A stretch of 64,000 bases of DNA, from assembly GCA_003550325.1 (NCBI GenBank), contig QKWP01001064.1, positions 91,146 to 155,145 of the forward strand, given 5' to 3'. Below, in pieces: positions 12,532-24,299 of this stretch. The notes below the pieces were generated by a model. The model did not search any database. It was not told the DNA's origin and saw nothing but the letters and a program-made list of their open reading frames with translations. Made by a program: the position numbers and the translations under genes. Each line of letters starts with the position of its first letter. The stretch's first letter is position 1. The DNA comes from Gigaspora rosea. Taxonomy: Eukaryota > Glomeromycota > Glomeromycetes > Diversisporales > Gigasporaceae.

Positions 12532-13460
12532 GGGAGCTTCCAGAAATCAGCTGATTTTTGTTTACTATGAGCCCACCTCCCACCCATCCACACCTGATAC
12601 CCCAATTAGCCAATCAGATTCTATGATTATTAAAAAGTTAAATATAACATTTAATAGTAAATAACTTTTGATCTACTAGACCAAATTTGATAATTTAACT
12701 ACCAAAATAATCCTCTCAATGAGAGGATTCTAGTGAGCCCAAAATAAAATCCAATCACAGGATCTTGTGATCGGAATAGATTTGTGTTACTATAAAAGTT
12801 CTATAATTTATTAAATAATTATAACCTATTTATAGTAACACAAATTTATTTCGATCTTAGGATCCTGTGATTGGATTGTAACAATTTTGGGCTTGATGGA
12901 ATCCTCTCATTGAGAGGATCATTTTGGTAGTAAAATCATCAAAATTGGCCCAGTAGACCAAAAGTTATTAACAATTAAAATTTAATTTTTAATTGTTAAT
13001 AACTTCTAATCTACTGGGCCAATTTTGATGATTTTACTACCAAAATGATCCTCTTAATGAGAGGATTCTAACAAGCCCTAAATTGTTAAAATCCAATGAC
13101 AGGATCCTAAGTTCGAAATAAATTTGTGTTGCTATAAATGGGTTATAATTATTTAATAAATTATAGAACTTTATAGTAACACAAATCTATTCCAATCACA
13201 GGATCCTGTGATTGGATTTTAACGATTTTGGGCTCACTAGAACCCTCTCATTGAGAGAATCATTTTGGTAGTTGAATCATCAAATTTGGTCCAGTAGTTC
13301 AAAAGTTATTAATTATCAAATATTATTAATAAATTTATAATTTTGGTCAAAAATAATTTTGCAACTTTGGCCGGAATTATGAAATTTTGCCGGAATTACA
13401 CCTGATACTTCAGCTGACCCACCCACCCACCCAGAAATCAGCTGATTTCTGGAAGCTCCC
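12532..13460. mobile_element. TAA-flanked long-palindrome element (PIF/Harbinger-like)
   Basis: A 929-bp element with ends GGGAGCTTCCAGAAATCAGC and its inverse, flanked by TAA on both sides (12529-12531, 13461-13463). A three-base TWA duplication with GGG-type ends suggests PIF/Harbinger. The inside is a double palindrome: four related modules carry AATGAGAGGATT, ATCCAATCACAGGATC and TAGTAACACAAAT in alternating orientation. No coding capacity. Relatives: 48624, 50064 and 54538. Confidence 0.85.
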
Positions 13461-13614
13461 TAATATTATTAAAAACTGCTTACCTCTAAAACTACATTCG
13501 CATTGGCTAATGGCGATAATATACAACTGTTTAACTTACACTTCGTGGCTGTAGCGAAAAAATGACTTGTAGCTGCAGCTCAAACTGGACAAATAAGCTC
13601 CAGTTTTAGCATTT

Positions 13615-13871
13615 GGGCTGCCGTCAATAGAAATAAAGCAGATTGACATTTTAAAAAAAATTAATACCTTAACTTTCATAGCACATATCTCTATAGATTT
13701 TGAAGCTATCTTGATGATTTAATATTCAAAAGAAAGCTTAGATCATAGGCTTTCTTTTGAATATTAAATTATCAAGATGGCCTCAATATTCATAGAGATA
13801 TGCGCTGTGAAAGTTAAGGTATTAATTTTTTTTAAAATGTCAATCTGCCTTATTTCTATTGACGGTAGCCC
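13615..13871. mobile_element. Small hairpin element
   Basis: A 257-bp near-perfect palindrome. Ends are GGGCTGCCGTCAATAGAAAT and its inverse with a two-base difference, and the arms share CAATCTGC-type and TTAAGGTATTAATTT-type sequence. ATTT stands on both sides and could be a target duplication. The superfamily is not assigned. Confidence 0.65.
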
Positions 13872-13963
13872 ATTTAGTTTTGAATATAATCAAAATGAAT
13901 AAATTATACCTTACATAAATAAAGTTTTGTTGCATATTAAATTGCTAAAATGCCAAATGTAAA

Positions 13964-14033
13964 AAAAATAAACCATTTAACGCTTTTGATAACTCTACTA
14001 GAGTTATCAAAAACGTTAAATGGTTTATTTTTT
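13964..14033. repeat. Short near-perfect hairpin
   Basis: AAACCATTTAACG, TTTTGATAACTCT and their exact inverses meet at ACT near 14000, giving a stem of about 30 bp with one mismatch. It may be the core of a decayed foldback element. A 65-codon antisense open frame across it is a by-product. Confidence 0.7.
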
Positions 14034-14147
14034 AAAAAAAAAAAATAGTAAATAAAACGAAATGCTATACAGAACCAAAACAAAATACTGTATAGACTAA
14101 AGCAAAAGACTAAAGCGAAAATACTATTTTGCAAAAATACTATCTAA

Positions 14148-14214
14148 GGGTAGAGTTTATCTGAACAAAAATTTTATTGCCAACTTAATGTTATACATAT
14201 GAGATACTCTACCC
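14148..14214. mobile_element. Tiny TIR element, about 70 bp
   Basis: GGGTAGAGTTTATC and ACTCTACCC are inverted ends about 67 bp apart, with TAA to the left and TTAA to the right. This fits a minimal TWA-type element, but the sequence is short. Confidence 0.4.
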
Positions 14215-14218
14215 TTAA

Positions 14219-15008
14219 TAGCTTACTCGGGTACAACGGATAAAGTTTTATACCTGTGTATTTCTATGATAGAAAATTAGTTGATTATCAGATAATCTGG
14301 GCGGCAAAAAAAATTTTAAAAATCAATCTGGCTAAATAAAATTTTAATATATTCACTATTTTTTTATTAATCTTATATTTTATCTATTATGTCGTGTTTG
14401 CACTTGTTGCACTTATTCTAGAACTTAAGACTAAAATAGTTTGTAAATGTGCATAATTTGGAAACATGCACATTAAACAAATGTGCGTTCATACGCATGA
14501 TTGAGAAATCATGTGCATGCATGAAACCCATCTTTATGTTTGACACTTGTTTAACACATTACTACCAAGCATAACATGTTAACGTGCTATCCCTTAACAT
14601 GTATATATTCTAACACGTTAAAGATTTTTACAAAAAGGGTGATTGTATATCAATCATCAAGTTTACAATTTTTAACTACTGTAAACTCTGTATAAAAGAA
14701 CCGGGTCTTTTACCAATATTAAAACCTAATATTAGACCCAAGTCTAGTACAATTAGAAGGGAATTTTTATAAAAGCATACATAGAAAGTTTTTATTGGTC
14801 AATATATATAAAAAAAAATTTCCAATCTCCACTTTGGTGACCTAGCCGGGATATGAAAACCAAGTATATAATTTTGTGCAGCCTAACTACTTATTTTTCA
14901 TCAAATTAAACCTACTTTTAAAGTAACTTGCTAGAATCTGTAGGTGCTTTATTTCATGATAATGTCTCCATAATTTTGCTAATTTTAACTAAAAATAAAA
15001 ATTTATTA
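14219..15008. other. AT-rich region with one dispersed-repeat piece
   Basis: No gene was recognised. Near 14830-14885 lies ATATGAAAACCAAGTATATA, shared in inverse orientation with about 5175-5235. A block near 14570-14620 repeats AACATGTTAACGTG-type words. Confidence 0.35.
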
Positions 15009-15426
15009 TAGCTAATTTCAAAAAGATGTAATTAAGCATTTTTTATCATATATATAAAAATGGGAAATTGGAAAATCAGGAAATCAGATTATTAATTAAA
15101 ATAAACTTTTTATTTTATTTATATATTGATAATGATAAATCAAATAAATTATCATCATATTTAATGGATGCTCAATTTACAAAGCTTGAATATAAGCGAG
15201 AAATTTGCTTCAGATATTGAATGTTTTTATATTGTGAAATTAACTTACAGGAACAAAAATACAACTTAGCAGGGCTATAGTAATTACTAGAAAATCTTAA
15301 AGAATCTTAGATATTATAAAGTTTTATAAGGCGAATTTTTAAAAAAGATGAAATCTGGGAAATCACATCTGATTTCCCATGACATAGTGATTTTCACCTG
15401 CATACACCTTTTTGAAATTAGCTATA
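15009..15426. mobile_element. Probable TIR element, about 418 bp
   Basis: TATAGCTAATTTCAAAAAG at 15009 recurs inverted at about 15408-15426. ATGGGAAAT-type sequence lies a few tens of bases inside each end. No clear target duplication. Non-coding inside. Confidence 0.5.
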
Positions 15427-15683
15427 AATAAACACAATGTATTAAATAATTATATTGTTTATTACAATATTAGGAGCTTTAGCTCTGAGTAATCTTTTTA
15501 AAAACATATTACCTTATGAATTTTTTGAAACATTTTAATAAAGTATTTTTTTCAAAACCAAATTGCGTGAGTAGTTAGAATTTATTATAATAGGGACGTT
15601 TAAAAATAAATAATATAATATTGACCAATTTATATATGTATAATATACTGGCTAGCGGGTTTACAAATTAAAAGCTTTTTAAA

Positions 15684-15881
15684 ATGAGCATTATTATTCA
15701 AAAAAATAAAAAAACATTATTATCTAATTCATGTACAAATAGCTTCGATAAAGAAAATTTTCAAGAAAAACTCAAAGAAGTTCATACTTATAGAAGAAAT
15801 TCACAAATTATTCTTTATAAAGAACAACAAAAAATATTTGGAGTTGCTCAAGCTACATTTTATTTCAAAAAAAATAATTAA
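15684..15881 (+). CDS. Small open frame, 65 codons, doubtful
   Basis: Starts with a genuine ATG and encodes a lysine- and asparagine-rich peptide ending in FGVAQATFYFKKNN. The stretch from about residue 29 (a KLKEVHTYRRN-type helix, then KIFGVAQATF) loosely resembles the helix-turn-helix pattern at the start of pogo/CENP-B transposases (helix, then FGVxxSTxxR). That is a weak visual likeness. No neighbouring transposase sequence follows. It may be chance in AT-rich DNA. Confidence 0.2.
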   Translation: MSIIIQKNKKTLLSNSCTNSFDKENFQEKLKEVHTYRRNSQIILYKEQQKIFGVAQATFYFKKNN

Positions 15882-15899
15882 AAAATAACTTATAGTACA

Positions 15900-16500
15900 G
15901 TATTAGTGTTAGAATTTAATTTCGATTTATGAAAATTATTTTTGTCGCTATCAATAAAAATGATCATAATTTGTTCACAAAAATCTTTGATAATACAATT
16001 TTACATTAGTCTATATATATGTATAGTTGATTTACCATCCTAACGGTTCCTGAATTGTCAATTATATTATCAATAAATAGAGTATACACATATATAATTT
16101 TAAGGAAATTGTATACGGATTAGATAAAAAAGTCAGTGTAATGAAGTATGCAGAGTAGATACAGTACAATATAATATTTAAGGATAGGATTATTTTGTGC
16201 TATTATTGTTTTTTTTTAGCTACTTAATTCTTGTTTATCTTAATATAATTATTTATTTTAAGTGCTATTTATAGGAAAAAGATGTCAGATAATTGTTGAT
16301 TTAGCGGTGGCAAAATATAACGATAACACGTACAAATATATGCATATATAACATTAGATGTTAAATGATTTACTAAATATAGCTTGATTTAATAGCTATT
16401 TAATAGCGATATGCAACATCGATACAAAAATAAATATTTTTTTCAATTTTATACCGGATTGATTTTGTGTTAATAAAATAATAGAGATATTTGTATAAGT
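15900..16500. other. AT-rich spacer, nothing recognised
   Basis: No coherent frame, tandem repeat or terminal repeat seen. Confidence 0.4.
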
Positions 16501-16504
16501 ATAG

Positions 16505-16640
16505 CTAGTTAAGCAAAAAATTTCGTCTCTAACATTGAGCGATAGGGCCTCTGACTAGTTTTCTTAGGTGCAGTCATAACCTTTAAGGGTAGGCCTAGGA
16601 TCCGACTGTTTCCTCTCTAAATTTTATTTTTTTTTTTATG
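16505..16640 (+). other. GC-richer segment ending in an oligo-T run
   Basis: From about 16525 to 16610 the composition rises well above its surroundings (GCGATAGGGCCTCTGACTAG, TAGGCCTAGGATCCGACTG). An 11-base T run follows near 16628. This is what a Pol III transcript or the tail of a short retroelement might look like. However, no A or B box is convincing, so this is a description only. Confidence 0.3.
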
Positions 16641-16824
16641 GTTATAAAATACTTTCAAAGGGCATGATCATTGCTATTATCATCAGTATAGGGAGAAGAG
16701 GAAGGCAACACAGACTTCTTGCGGTTTAGACCATGAACAATGAGATGAGAAATAGTTTGATTGTATCCATCTTGAAATTTACTTAAATATAAACTAATTA
16801 GAAAGTGCACGATTGTTAGTATTA

Positions 16825-16999
16825 CAGTCAGACCCCCCTAAATGCTACCCCTCTAAATGCAACACCTCTCTAAATGCACGTCCTTTTTGGGCCCAACTAA
16901 TATTACATATATAGATTTTTACCTCTCTAAATGCAATACCTCTCTAAATGCATGTGCTAGAGCTGGTCCCGACGATGTGCATTTAGGGAGGTCTGACTG
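16825..16999. mobile_element. Pogo/Tc1-like non-autonomous element, family P1
   Basis: A 175-bp element with ends CAGTCAGACC...GGTCTGACTG, flanked by TA (16823-16824, 17000-17001). Inside are five or more CTCTAAATGCA motifs and the GCTGGTCCCGACGA segment shared with 638-970. Confidence 0.9.
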
Positions 17000-17001
17000 T
17001 A

Positions 17002-17765
17002 TTATATGTATAGTAAGGAGAGGAAGTTTCATAAGTCTCAAAGTTATATGCTATCTAATAGTAGTAAATGAGGTAGTATCTAGAAATTTTTAAAAGGGTT
17101 TAAATAATTATGTAATTCAAGAGTTTAGATTATGGATTTAGAGGTTCGAATTTTATGTTTAATTTTTCGATTAATTTTAATTGTACAATAATAACTAGTA
17201 AATGCATCATGTTAATGCAGCGAGTTTTGATAATTATATAAAAATAATTGGCAAATAAAAAAAAATTTGTATTTATTTAATATAATGAAAAAAGGCAAAA
17301 ATTATTCAAAGAATAGAATAGGAATAGATTGGTAAAAAATAATTTTTTATCAATTATAGTTATGAAATAACATATGCAATAAAATTTTTTGATTCAAAAA
17401 TAAAAAATTATAATTACATGGTTTATTTTAAAGGACTTAATTAGGTATCGTATATTGCAATGTGCTTGTATATTGCACTTTAACGATCTACCAATTAAAT
17501 TTTAAGATCATATGTAATATGAATATATAACATAATAAAGAAATTTATCTAAAATTTGTAATATCAAAAAATTTTATCTACTTAACTACCTTTCACGCTC
17601 TAACAAAAAAAATTATTTGCAAAATTTTGGTATATATTATTATATACTTTAACTTCTAACACTAACTCTTACTTACTCTTACTCTTACTTTAATCTTATA
17701 TTAATTTAAATTTTTGTTATAGAAAATTTGTTACACAAATCTACAAATTATGTTTACATATCATA
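17002..17765. other. AT-rich spacer, nothing recognised
   Basis: Simple AT-rich DNA with a run of ACTCTTACTT-type words near 17655-17690. No gene or element end supported. Confidence 0.4.
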
Positions 17766-18256
17766 TCAGCGGATCGGCATAGTTGGGTAAATCGACCAAT
17801 CATGATCGAGGATTATCAAAAAAAATTTGCTCGAAAATTTATTATAGAGTGAATTTTCACAAAAACGGCCTTTTTAACCAGCTTTGCATTTATAATTAAG
17901 TACGTAGAACATTATGAAATTCATGTATTTAATTATAAGCCAAAAGTAGATTAAAAAGGCCATTTTTTTGAAAATTAGTATCCGAATTTACCCTTGATAG
18001 TTACCAACCCATCTTACAATGCCCAACCCATCCTAAAACACCCGAGTATTTTAACAACCGGTAAAAGTACTTCTTTCTATAGCTTAGCATAGCTCTTTTA
18101 TTGGATTTTTTTGGTTTTTTAACTTGTCTAGACGTCGAAGAAGCCCTTTTGTTAGTTGTAACAAGTGCTTCATTTGTTAGTTTTTCAACGTCACTTAGGA
18201 GCAAATTTTCATGTAACAGTTTATTGAAAAAAGGCCCAATTATGCCGATCCGCTGA
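17766..18256. mobile_element. TA-flanked element with GGATCGGCAT ends
   Basis: Inverted ends TCAGCGGATCGGCATA at 17766 and 18241-18256, flanked by TA (17764-17765, 18257-18258), so Tc1/mariner/pogo-type. Length 491 bp. The left half holds a palindrome (AACGGCCTTTTTAACC / inverse near 17855-17975). The right half holds the end of a transposase-like frame on the minus strand, so this looks like a deletion derivative of a once-autonomous element. A related single end (TTAGTGGATCGGCAATTGG) is at 32574. Confidence 0.7.
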
Positions 18257-18300
18257 TATGTTGTTTGCGATGAATTAGCATATCGCAGGGTACGTTGCAT
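18001..18300 (-). pseudogene. Probable C-terminal remnant of a pogo-like transposase
   Basis: A 99-codon frame. Residues 1-16 lie outside the element's right end and residues 17-99 inside it, so the ATG at 18300 belongs to flanking DNA and the reading is accidental at its start. The interior (LLHENLLLSDVEKLTNEAL, then a basic stretch RQVKKPKKSNKRAMLSYRKK) has the heptad-plus-basic look of the C-terminal tail of pogo/Fot1 DDE transposases. It finishes YSGVLGWVGHCKMGW at a TAG/TAA-rich end. No catalytic residues are in this part. Assignment to pogo rests on this pattern plus the TA-flanked ends and is not certain. Confidence 0.4.
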
Positions 18301-18634
18301 ATATTTATCCTATTTAAAATATTATAGTGATGAATGAATATATTATTATTGTATTATAATAAAATTAGAGATTTATTTTTTTTTATAAAATAAATAATAA
18401 AAAATTCAATTATATTTCCAAATTACAGTAGGTAGAACTTTATATGAATAAGAAATTTAAAAAAATATTTATTTTGAAAAAATTGTTATTCTCAAAAAAT
18501 TATATACTAAACTATATTCTGCATATTAATAATAAGATTTTTTTAAGTGATTTTACTAGAGTTAGAATCCAGATATATTTTTATTATCTGGATATAAATA
18601 AAATCAAAAAATATATCTGGATTAATTTATTTTA

Positions 18635-18905
18635 AATCCAGATATAAATATATCCGAATGTATCCAGATATATATTTATATCTGGATATAAATTTATATT
18701 CGGATATAAATATATATTCGGATATATATTTATATTCGGATATAAACTTACATCCGGATATAAATATATATCTGAATATAAATTTATATCTGGATGTAAA
18801 TTTATATCTGGATATAAATTTATATCTAGATATAATTTTATATCTGAATATAAATTTATATCCAGATATAAATTTATATCCGGATATATATTTATATTCA
18901 GATAG
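18635..18905. repeat. 18-bp palindromic satellite, left part
   Basis: About fourteen consecutive 18-bp units of the type GGATATAAATTTATATCT, with substitutions mainly at positions 1 and 17-18. Each unit is nearly self-complementary. The repeat produces long open frames on both strands in several phases (84, 118 and 132 codons), each with a six-residue periodicity. I regard those as artefacts. Confidence 0.9.
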
Positions 18906-19081
18906 AAAATAAATTCGGATAGAAGGTACATACAATATAATATAAATAGAAGAATTCTTGTATAATTGGCTAATAAACCTACTAACAATTAGGGCTAAAT
19001 ACCGGCCTATATCCATATCCGACACATCCGACCCAGAAATTTGGAGATAGCTCTGTAAAAATCCCGTAGATTAGATATATC

Positions 19082-19921
19082 TAGGGTGCAGAGTGGGACG
19101 GGCTAAACCCGGAAATTAGCGGGCCGGGCCGGGCTCGGGCCTAGTTTCGGGCTCACATTTTTATAAAGCGGGCCGGGCTCGGGTCGGGCCTAAAAAATAT
19201 CGGGCTGGTCCCGGGCCTTTGTAATATACCCAATTAGACCCGGTTAGGCCTGGTAAACCCTAGAGGTAGATTACATATATACGCATATATATACTATAGG
19301 TATTTTCAAATATGCTTTTTTTTTAACAAAAGCCGAACTCGGGTTTTGTTGAGAAAAAAAAAAAAAGCAAAAAGCAAAAGTATATTTGAAAATACCTTAT
19401 ATTGTAGTTATAATGTAGGGGTAAGAAATTTAATTCTTGTGCACTAACCGATACGGTGCAAGAATAAAAACCTCAATTTTACCTTATTCGTTACAGAAGT
19501 AGATATTGATTTAAATTGTGTTACTTGATTATCTTTTTTTTAAGGAATAAGATTTTAATTTTTGTCCTGAAATAATTGTGATTTTTAGACTTGCACCATA
19601 CGTACGTATGTACGTAAACTTCACTAGGTAGGAAAACATACCCTTAGTAAGAAATCAAAAAGCCAGACAAGTAAGTCTGGTGAACGAATATAGATTAGAA
19701 GAACATTTCGAATATATTATTATCCATGCTATCGGTTTCAACACTATACTATCGGCTCTTAAAAAAAGGTTTTAATACGATTTCTGACGGCATGTCAGAC
19801 AAAAATCTATATGAAATACGGGCCAGACCGGACTTGGGCTTGAATCGGGTCTAAAAAAATTTTTCGGGCTCTGTTTCGGGTCTTAGAAAGCCCGACCTGA
19901 CCCGGCCCGTTTCGCACCCTA
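19082..19921. mobile_element. Non-autonomous hAT element, 840 bp
   Basis: Inverted ends TAGGGTGC and GCACCCTA with an identical 8-bp duplication GATATATC at 19074-19081 and 19922-19929. This is the hAT hallmark. Subterminal regions on both sides are rich in GGGCCGGGCTCGGG / CCCGGCCC motifs, far more G+C than the host DNA, probably iterated transposase-binding sites. The middle has no transposase frame. It splits an 18-bp satellite region. The hAT end at 59549 carries the same kind of GGGC-rich subterminal DNA. Confidence 0.93.
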
Positions 19922-20030
19922 GATATATCTGGATATATCCAGATATATTTATATCCAGATATATATTTATATCCGGATATATATTTTTATTCTGATATAT
20001 ATTTATATCCGTATTTATTTATTATCTAGA
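19922..20030. repeat. 18-bp palindromic satellite, right part
   Basis: Further units such as AGATATATATTTATATCC continue beyond the hAT element. Decayed relatives reach about 20140. Together with 18635-18905 this is one older array into or beside which the hAT element jumped. Confidence 0.8.
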
Positions 20031-20196
20031 TTTATATTATATCCAGATACAGATATTCAAAAAATTGAATCCAGATTTATTTAAAATACAGATTAATCCG
20101 GATATAAATATATAACCGGATTCAACTACTATCTCTAGATTTTACTATATTTTTAGTTACTTTAATAATAATATAGGTTTTTTAATACTAATTTAA

Positions 20197-20698
20197 TAGA
20201 CGATTCTCCAGTCAACTGGTTCAAAAGTTTTTTTTTTATATATAAATTTTACTATAAGTGCAAATGCACAGCGTCTCTATTTAAAACTTTTTTTAATACT
20301 AAGTTAATCACCTTTCTGGCTTAAGAAACTTTTGTAAAGCTCATTAAAACGCATCTAATGTAGTTAGAGTGTCAAAATTAGCTTGGTGAATACCAAGATA
20401 TCTTTAAAAAACCTTTCTTTTACTATGAAATTTCTTTGCAAACAATAGTATTATTTATAAAGAAATTTATATAGTAAAAGAAAGGTTTTTTAAAGATATC
20501 TTGGTATTCACCAAGCTGATTTTAACACTCTAACCACCATTAGATGCGTTTTAATGAGCTTTACAAAAGTCTCTTAAGCCAGAAAGGTGATTAACTTAGT
20601 ATAAAAAAAGTTTTAGATAGAGACGCTGTGCATTCGCACTTATAGTAAAATTTATATAAAAAAAAAATTTTTGAACCAGTTGACTGGAGAATCGTCTA
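20197..20698. mobile_element. TTAA-flanked long-hairpin element, copy 2
   Basis: A 502-bp near-perfect palindrome with ends TAGACGATTCTCCAGTCAAC and its inverse, flanked by TTAA (20193-20196, 20699-20702). It is closely similar along its length to 10805-11307 and still complementary between arms, so it looks comparatively young. No coding sequence. Confidence 0.88.
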
Positions 20699-20784
20699 TT
20701 AATATAAAAAGAATGTAACAAATTTAGGCAATAGCTATGTATGAACAGAATTTTAAAAATGAAATAGAAGAAATGATAATTAAT

Positions 20785-20940
20785 TAAATAGAAATTATTA
20801 TAGTTGTCTCTTTTAAATCTAATCCCTTTCTAATTTAAAGACCATTAAACTCTCTATAAACTAAACAAAATCTTTTAAAATATTTGTAAATTTTATTATA
20901 AAGTTAAATTAGCTATATATAACATTTTGAAAACTGAACT
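20785..20940. mobile_element. Decayed Tc1-like element (relative of 53305-53506)
   Basis: AGTTGTCTCTTTTAAATCTAAT, then CTCTCTATAAACTAAAC, then AGATTTTG-like and AAACTGAACTTTTTAAAT sequence follow the order seen in reverse in the complete copy at 53305-53506. The outermost base and the other end are lost. Confidence 0.5.
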
Positions 20941-20949
20941 TTTTAAATA

Positions 20950-21175
20950 TTGATATTTGAAAAAGGCCTATTTTAGATTCATTAGAGCAATTAAATTTTT
21001 TATAAGAAAGTGGAAATAAAATTTATATATTTATATTCCTTATAACTATATCTATTCATAAAAAGTATCAAATAATTTAGGGTTTTAAGTAAAATAAATC
21101 AAAAATAATTTCGGGATCAAATTTTTATTTCGGGATCTCAAGCCCAAAATAATTTTGTTCTTATGTATAGTTAGA
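20950..21175 (+). repeat. Dispersed repeat R, copy 1
   Basis: Shares GAAAAAGGCCTATTT, ATTAGAGCAATTAAATTTTT, AAAAGTATCAAATAATTT and the closing TTATGTATAG with copies at 25663-25885 (minus), 49660-49900 and 50119-50357. The last has a clear 8-bp target duplication, so R is mobile. No coding frame. Confidence 0.65.
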
Positions 21176-21179
21176 ATAA

Positions 21180-24100
21180 AGAGAGTTAACTATATTTTTA
21201 GTAAATTGTAAAATTTTATTTTAATTATTATTTCTTTTGTTAGAGATACTGTATTATAATTATTAAAATATATTAATATATTGTTAGTTAGATATATTAT
21301 TTATTTTTTAGTATGTATTTGCTATAGTTATATTTATAGTTATATTTATTAATTATAGATTTTATATTGATAATTAATAATATGATATAATATATATATT
21401 ATTTATTATATATCAAGAGATATTATATTTTTTGTTTATAAGATTTATATAAGAATAAAATTATATAATTTTAAATCTTATTATAAGAAATAAATATAAT
21501 AAATTAATAGATTGTGAGAGTGTATTTTTAAAATGTAATTTTTAATAAGTTTTTTTTGCAAAAAGTAGATATATACTTATTTTATTAATTGCAAAATATA
21601 ACAACAATATAGTAATTTTATTTTTAAATAAAATTATTTGTTATTAAGTATTATTATAATAAAATAGTAGGTAAAATTTTTTAAAGACAATTATAAAAAA
21701 AAATATTTTTATAAACTAAATTGTGAATTAATATAGAGTGTTGTCTATAAAAAGAACTCATTTTTACAGGTTTTTGAAAATTGAGTTTTTATTAAATTTA
21801 TATAAATTTTAATATAGATAACAATTTTTAATCATAAATGAAAGTTGATTTGTATAATAAAAAATCTAGATAATATAAAAAAAATTATATGAAAATGTAT
21901 AGAGCCAACATAATATGAGCTTAACTAATAGTTCTTGCTATTTTTAACTAATTAAAATTATGAAATTTGAGTAATACCAGATTAAGTATAAAAATTAATC
22001 CAAATAATTAAAATTAATTATCTTAAAATAAAATATACATAAAAAGAACTTTTTTAATAAATAACACTTTATATATAAATTAGCTATTTAATCAAATAAA
22101 TATTTTTATATAATGTTTGAAATAGGACAAATCTAAATAATCAAATTTGTATAATATTATACAATAATTACAATATGTTTTTTGAAAAAAATTATTAAAT
22201 AAAGCTAAAAGTTTCTATATATATTTGGTAATGCTTTGTAATATTTACAATTTTTATTGGTTGATATTATAGCAATTAACTACTATTATATTGACAATGT
22301 TTTGTCTGCAGAGTAAATAAAAAGATAAAAAAGTTAAAATAACAAATTAAAAAAATAGTACAAGTATTAAGTTCAGATTGTGTGAATTTTTTTTTTATAT
22401 ATTATAAAAAATTTGTTTTTTAATAAAGTATACAAATAATAGTTAACTGCATTTTTTTCAAAAAGTTTTTAGGTTGTAGAAATAGATTTATATAAATAAT
22501 ATAGTAGTAAAAAAAATTAGTATTTAAAGGTTTTTTAATAAATAATAGTTTATGATAGTACAAAAATTTAAAGTTATTTAGATATAAATTAAATATAAAA
22601 ATAACAGAAAGGTTAAATAAAGTAATTATATTTTATATAATATAGTTTAAATTGGTCTAAATTAATAAAAAGATATAGATTTACTAATAATAGCAGTTAT
22701 TAATATTTATTTTAAAATATTAAATATAAGTTTTGTTTGTTTTATTAATAAATTTTATAATTATAATTGGTATTTAGTATAAGTAATAATTTAATATTTA
22801 AGTAACTATTTCTATATATAGAACAAATTTGCTATATATTTAATATTATAATTAAATAAAAATAATATATTATATATAAAATTTTTAATTATAGAACAAA
22901 CAACTGATGTATTTAAATATTATATATAAAATTTGAGCAAATTTTGATTTTGATTATTTAGTAAGAAGAAAATATTACTGCAATTACTTGGTTTGAGTTT
23001 GCAATTTTTTTAGCATTAGAAGATCTTTTTTATAAAATTATAAAGATGTTTATAATAAAATTAAACCTAATTATTGTTATAAAGATAACCAATTTTTAAA
23101 TAATATTTGCTATTTTTTATGTAATGTATATTAATTTAACAATCAGAAAATTAAAATATCAATTAAATCAATAAGCATAATTATATAATTTGGTAAAATA
23201 ATGTGTATTATTTATAAAAAAATAAAAAAAAAATTGGCAAAAAATTAAATAATTTTATAAATACAATCAATTATAAATTTAGTATAAAATAATAGCAAAA
23301 TTTATTTAAGAACTTTTTAATAGTAAAAAAATTGCAACTTAGATTTAAAAAATAAAATAATAGCTTATTTTTGTTAAATAAGGAGAAAAACAAAATCTTC
23401 TCAAATTTTATATAAAATTTAATTATATCAATTATTTGACTTATAATTAAAAAGCTTATATATACAATTTGTAGAACAAATTATAATAATGCTAATAAGA
23501 AATTATAAAGTTAAAAATAAAGTAGAGATTGAGCCTGTCTATTTAATAATTTGTAACCCATTATTTGGATATCTTATTAGAATAAATTTTGCTTAATCAG
23601 TTAACTTGATTAAAAATAATGAGTTAATAATCTAATTTATAATTGGCTATTAATCTTACAATAAAAGTTATTAACGGACCTATATAATATAAATAGAAGG
23701 TATAAATTTAATTATATATCATATAAATTAATAAAAACTATTCTGTTACGTTATTATAGAGTTTTTTAAAAAAATATTAGACATTTTACAAACTTCAAAA
23801 ATTGTAAAAATAATAATATATTATCACATTTTCTCAAAATAAGCTATCACTAATACTAAATAAAGGGGTTTTAAATGATTTCTAGCATATCTGTATTATT
23901 TAATTGATGGAATCAAAGTATAGCTATAATATTCTGGAATTTGAAAGATAAGTTGACAGCAAGCAATAATAATTTTCATAAGTAGATTGTACTAATATTT
24001 TGACAATCCTTTTGTATAATAGAAAAAATAAGCAGGAGCTAGTTATTTATAGTTTTAATTATTTATGAAAAAAAATAGTAGCTAAGAATTTTAGGCTAAA

Positions 24101-24285
24101 TAGTTCTTCAATTCAATCTATAATATATCTTTTTTTAAAAATAGAAGTAATTAATATTTAAAAATAAGCTAGATAAAAAATTAGTGGTTAAATATTATAT
24201 TACTTGTGGTAACCAAAATTCTAAACTAACAGCATTTAAAAAGGTTATTTTACTTTTTGTAAATTTGATAGGAGTTTTTACAAAG
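21180..24285. other. Very AT-rich gene-free region
   Basis: Three kilobases of A/T with short runs. No open frame of useful length, no satellite periodicity and no inverted ends that I can support. Confidence 0.5.
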
Positions 24286-24299
24286 ACTATTGATATTTT

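Noticed and set aside
18627..19025. Overlapping open frames of 84-132 codons on both strands with regular repeats (DINLYLDINLYS-type)
   Set aside because: They are the translation of an 18-bp near-palindromic satellite; openness in several frames and both strands is a direct consequence of the unit.
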